Source of the DNA: Lepidostoma basale
Lineage: Eukaryota > Arthropoda > Insecta > Trichoptera > Lepidostomatidae
Assembly: GCA_022606425.2 (NCBI GenBank)
Contig: JAHDVF020000587.1
Location: forward strand, 496,001-560,000
DNA: 64,000 nucleotides
Direction of reading: 5' to 3'
This document shows, one piece after another, positions 60,440 to 64,000 of the stretch; positions within the stretch are counted from its first letter, which is position 1, and each line of letters opens with the position of its first letter. The notes under the pieces were generated by a model. That model was not told where the DNA came from, searched no databases, and was given only the letters and a program-made list of their open reading frames with translations. The translations under genes and the position numbers were made by a program.

Positions 60440-62050
60440 TCACGTCCAGGGATAGAAGTTACAGAAACAGACTGTGCCGATAAGGTAATACCCCAAGAAA
60501 TATAACTTGGTGAGCTTGAACGTCATGTCCTGGAAATTCTTAGATAAAACAAATGTTTTCCATTTACTGCACATGTTACCGATTCCTTCGAGATTTGCGA
60601 TGGCAAAATAGTCTCCTGATATTCTTCCTGAAGTTCCGATCTTTCTAAAGTGTTCATTGATATGATTCTGTTCCGCCATTTTTGATGGGGTGGCTTTAAT
60701 TCGGAGCGCTACGAACCAGTACAACAAGGGGCTAGCGGAGGCTAGCATCCTCGTGGCGACTTGCACATGAACGAAGAGAAGACAGAAGAGCGCAAGAAAC
60801 AGGCCGTGGACAACGTAGACAAACATGTCCTGGTCGTACGTGTACGGGCTGTTGATCTTACTAGATCTAATGCTTCTTGAAGCTGCGCTATCGTGACTTA
60901 CGGTTCGCTGAAATTTGCTCACTGATATTCCCAACTTCATACTGTGTTTGTAGTGTTGCCGGAGAAATTGCCAGGAGTTGTAAAATATGATGAATAAAAT
61001 AGGTGCAGCCAACAAAAAGTTGGGAATCTGTTTCCAGTGATAATATTTAAGAAAACCAACATTCCAGTAATGTTTCTGAACATAAGAATAGGCTACGGGA
61101 AGAGTGCTATTGCACCACTCGCCCTTGGCCTGCCCAGGGAGGACCCATTCCCCCTCTATCAGGTGCTGCGGCAAGTTGTGTTCGTGGTAAATGCAGAACT
61201 TTATATAATTATAAATTTGAATGAGAAGAAAAGGTAAAATGCTCAAAACTAGAGTTAATACTAAAGCCATCACTGATGCCACCAGTGGCCACGACAGCAG
61301 CGGAGTTAAAATCCGGTACTTCAATGTTCTAAAGCGATGAAATATTTCTGGAAGGGTTTTTTCAATCACATTTTTAAAGCTTGCATACAATATAAAACCT
61401 AAGTTTAGGATCCCGTTGGATCTAGTAACTAGAGATAAGCCGATGGGAATGCTGCTGAGAATGTCGATGTTGGTGAAACGCAGGGTCTCGGGCTGCGTGC
61501 AGCGTAGCATGCCCTGAAAACTGAGCCACGCAAACAGGCTCTCCGAGTAGGGTGCTGTGAAAAAGATGCTACCTGGATTGATGCAGTACAAAATGCTGGC
61601 TTTATAAGCTAAACTCTCGCTCTTCAAGATTTTTATACTTAATTTATGAAGCGCATCGGCCGACTTCACAAAGTAAACTACATTCAAAATGGTCGCTGAT
61701 ACAATCAAAAGGCTGTGAAAATTAAGGAAACTACCAATGGTGTAGGAAAATATATAAGCTAGGTACCTTACTGTTAAAGGAAATAGGGGGAAAAAAGCTA
61801 AGCAGTTTTCATAGGTGTAGCCGTATTGCGAGATGTGCAGAAAGTACTGCGCGTCCCAGCGCTTCAGACCCCCCAGCAGCACGTCCACGCCGCGGTCCGC
61901 CCACGACACCCCCATGTCGGGGTCCGCGGGGCTGATGAACACGTGCGCATTGTGGTCGGGCACAAACAAGTTGAACACCGTCTGAATACTTATTATGAAT
62001 ACCCTGCTCGCGAAGGCAAACCAAAGTATCTTCTGTCGAGGTGTGAGCAT
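60440..62050 (-). CDS. PIGV: GPI mannosyltransferase 2 (PIG-V)
   Basis: 536 residues in one exon (human about 493). PIG-V adds the second mannose to the GPI-anchor precursor in the ER lumen, using dolichol-phosphate mannose. It is a multi-pass membrane protein: hydrophobic segments begin at about residues 8-30, and many follow to the C terminus (for example near 255-285, 345-365, 425-445). Family motifs are RWDAQYFLHISQYGYTYE at 64-81, AFFPLFPL at 85-92, and NPGSIFFTAPYSESLFAWLS at about 157. The luminal loop contains a Trp-rich EGEWVLPGQAKGEWCNSTLP. The ATG at 62048-62050 is the first in frame and gives the expected N terminus. The fly orthologue is called vegetable. No damage is visible. 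Open frames on the plus strand here are antisense shadows. Confidence 0.95.
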   Translation of the reverse strand: MLTPRQKILWFAFASRVFIISIQTVFNLFVPDHNAHVFISPADPDMGVSWADRGVDVLLGGLKRWDAQYFLHISQYGYTYENCLAFFPLFPLTVRYLAYIFSYTIGSFLNFHSLLIVSATILNVVYFVKSADALHKLSIKILKSESLAYKASILYCINPGSIFFTAPYSESLFAWLSFQGMLRCTQPETLRFTNIDILSSIPIGLSLVTRSNGILNLGFILYASFKNVIEKTLPEIFHRFRTLKYRILTPLLSWPLVASVMALVLTLVLSILPFLLIQIYNYIKFCIYHEHNLPQHLIEGEWVLPGQAKGEWCNSTLPVAYSYVQKHYWNVGFLKYYHWKQIPNFLLAAPILFIIFYNSWQFLRQHYKHSMKLGISVSKFQRTVSHDSAASRSIRSSKINSPYTYDQDMFVYVVHGLFLALFCLLFVHVQVATRMLASASPLLYWFVALRIKATPSKMAEQNHINEHFRKIGTSGRISGDYFAIANLEGIGNMCSKWKTFVLSKNFQDMTFKLTKLYFLGYYLIGTVCFCNFYPWT

Positions 62051-62730
62051 TCTCCTTATTCTTGATTCATCTCAACTGAATTTCAATTTTCTTAGTTTCC
62101 TGTCAAACTTCATTCCCAGTCGTCGATACTTCATAGCGAGTTTTACAGGAAATGAAAATCATTGTTCTAAAAACCAAATTTTTAAATTTTGTTATTAACT
62201 ATTAATATTTCACAAAGAATTGTTTCAAACATTCAAATTATAAGTTTACAAAACTAATATGATTAAATCTGTTGAAACATTCTCATCGTACCTTAAGTAA
62301 CGAAATTAATGGAATTAATCATGTGTACCTTAACTTGGTACATATTTAAAGTGGTTAATCAAAATTGATAAATATCTTGCTTGAGCTCGGCGAGCCGTCG
62401 CATCGATTAAAAATAAAACAAAATTCAACGATCTGGTTCAAGTCGCTGCACCATAGACCGATTTGACGTTTATCCATTCCAACATCCAACCATAGATAAT
62501 TCGTATTCTTGACATTTAATTAGAAGAAGAAGCCTAAATCTATGGTCTGTAGACCGCTTTTATTTAAATCTATGCTTTATTTTAAATCAAAATTGACGCT
62601 GTCAAAACGTTTGATAGTAATTCTAAATCTTGAATATTGGTTTTAAAATATTTATGTATGAATAAAAATATGATATCAGTGAAACGCTGTAATACGTTTA
62701 CATAGAATATACAAAGAAAAAAAAAACAAC
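62051..62730. promoter_or_regulatory. divergent promoter region PIG-V / GPKOW
   Basis: 680 bp between two start codons that point away from each other, so both promoters and 5' leaders should be here. I see no TATA box in a convincing place. A weak inverted pair catagaccg / ctatggtctgtagaccg is at about 62450 and 62540. Confidence 0.45.
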
Positions 62731-63409
62731 ATGGAAAAAAAAATATCTTTCGGATTTTTCAAGCAGTTAAAGAAACCCAATATTAAACCTGTAGAACCTG
62801 AGGAAAAAAAGCAATTCATCGATTGTTTAGAAGGCAATTCCATCAAAGTCTTAGGGTAAATTAATGTTGTATTTTGAAAAACGATGACTATTTTATTTTA
62901 AAATATTTATGAACTTACTCAGAATTTAAACCTTTGTTCTCTATTCGAGAATTTACAATTAACAAAATGTCATTTTTGTGCCTTGTTTACCTTGTTTTAA
63001 TGCTATTAAAAATCGAGAGATTTAAAATTTTTGTGTAAACCTACCCACTGTTTATATATGTTTTAACAATTTGGTAATTTTATGAATGTTTGCAAATAGA
63101 GGAGAAGTCGTCGATGAAATCAAACCACTAGTTATACCTCTGCGAGAAAAGGATAAAACCACAACTGCATCTGTACTGGCACAAATAGCACGGGGACAGC
63201 TAGACCTCCAAGCAGAGGAAACTGAGGGTGCAGGGAGCACCCCTGTTATCGTTGAAGCCCCGGCGGTACCCATTCAGAATGAATCCTTGGACAAAATGGC
63301 GGAACGAGAAATATTAGAAGATCTAAAAAAAGATGCAATAAAAACAAGCAACAATTCCAATCTTGTAGTTCCGGTTGCGGATACCTTAAAACTCACCGGA
63401 GAAAAAGAG
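62731..63409 (+). CDS. GPKOW: GPKOW, 5' part
   Basis: Two coding exons, 62731-62855 and 63100-63409, give the first 145 residues; the rest lies beyond the window. It starts with a short basic segment and ISFGFFKQLKKP, matching the ISFGF start of GPKOW. PEEKKQFIDCLEGNSIKVL and KPLVIPLREKDKT fit the region before the G-patch, and NLVVPVADTLKLTGEKE fits the next. GPKOW (yeast Spp2) activates the spliceosomal helicase DHX16/Prp2 through its G-patch. The second donor reads GAG/gtttgt, like PDCD7 introns 1 and 3. The G-patch and KOW domains are not in view. Confidence 0.88.
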
Positions 63410-63496
63410 GTTTGTTGAATTGAACTTTCGAAAAATTTCGCTGAAAAATTGATTATACTTCATCATCTGCCTCATTTTAAAGTAGTAAGATTTGAT

Positions 63497-63600
63497 AATC
63501 CATTCTTTTGCCGAAACACTATGATAGTTAAAAAATTTTAAATGTTTAAATTTGAAACACTTTATTACGTATCACAATTTATTTATACTAGTTGCAACCC
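63497..63600. repeat. FB1 arm, partial
   Basis: tccattcttttgccgaaaca, then ctatgatag and acgtatcacaatttatttat, as in the left arm at 1258. It then joins an unrelated ctagttgcaacccgtg word with a small hairpin (cccgtgaaatattcacgg). In a GPKOW intron; 63601-64000 shows nothing else. Confidence 0.5.
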
Positions 63601-64000
63601 GTGAAATATTCACGGAAGTAAAGATTTTTTACTCGCTATAAACTTGGTTCACTGTACAATCGTAATTAGTAATAATTAACTTTTATATATAATACTAACA
63701 ATCATTGAAATATGTAAAATCACTTGTAAACAATTTGTAAAAATATGTTTTTCTTAGAAACACTTTATTTCGTCTCACCTCAAATAACTTATTTTTGATT
63801 TATATAATATCATTAAGTATCCCCTAACTATGTAACCATTGTCATAAAACTTCTTAACGAGTTCCAAGAAACACTTTTCAAAATTTCTGGACCTACCCAA
63901 ATAATTCTTTGTTAAAAATGTATAAAGTCACATCAATTTTCATTAATTACCATATTCTGCTCCATTTACTAGTGTATATAAACTGCAACGAGTTGAAGTT

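Noticed and set aside
61809..62065. Plus- and minus-strand frames inside PIG-V
   Set aside because: Overlap the well-conserved PIG-V coding frame; GC-rich shadow frames.

Overview
The window is nuclear DNA from an insect, most likely a lepidopteran. The evidence is AT-rich sequence, short GT-AG introns, single-copy metazoan genes, and dense mariner, piggyBac, pogo and RTE-type repeats of the sort common in moths and butterflies. The species cannot be named from sequence alone. There are no bacterial-style operons, CRISPR arrays or rRNA genes.

Seven host genes can be rebuilt exon by exon. (1) Minus strand 1937-18581: a YTHDC2-like RNA helicase of ten coding exons, with R3H, DEAH helicase, ankyrin and YTH regions. 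(2) Plus strand 21928-31392: DCAF12, a WD40 substrate receptor of CUL4-DDB1, carrying a 282-bp in-frame tandem duplication inside one exon. (3) Minus strand 39842-45677: PDCD7, the U11/U12 59K protein. (4) Minus strand 45824-46399: tubulin chaperone TBCA. (5) Plus strand 51238-58397: MBD2/3 of the NuRD complex. (6) Minus strand 60440-62050: PIG-V, GPI mannosyltransferase 2, in one exon. (7) Plus strand 62731 to beyond the window: GPKOW, 5' part only. In every multi-exon gene whose full coding sequence lies in the window the reading phases close exactly. TBCA and PDCD7 are head to tail 146 bp apart, and PIG-V and GPKOW diverge from a roughly 0.7-kb shared upstream region. No metabolic or regulatory pathway unites the genes, although PDCD7 and GPKOW both belong to splicing machinery and YTHDC2 and MBD2/3 belong to families that read methyl marks.

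Nearly everything between the exons is transposable-element debris, often nested three deep. It includes an apparently intact mariner with perfect 31-bp inverted repeats (2228-3549), three decayed mariners, three pogo-like fossils, piggyBac-type TTAA elements, Harbinger and hAT derivatives, many 5'-truncated LINE copies of about nine families, tRNA-derived and LINE-tailed SINEs, and a 4.2-kb pile of five LTR copies (46716-50905) between TBCA and MBD2/3. One pair in that pile lies head to head around a tRNA-Lys-type primer-binding site.

I found no clearly new multi-gene system. The most unusual signals are the DCAF12 exon duplication with a lost splice donor, a YTH domain that appears to lack part of its m6A pocket, the inverted-LTR structure, and a SINE-like family that shares its 3' end with the dominant LINE.
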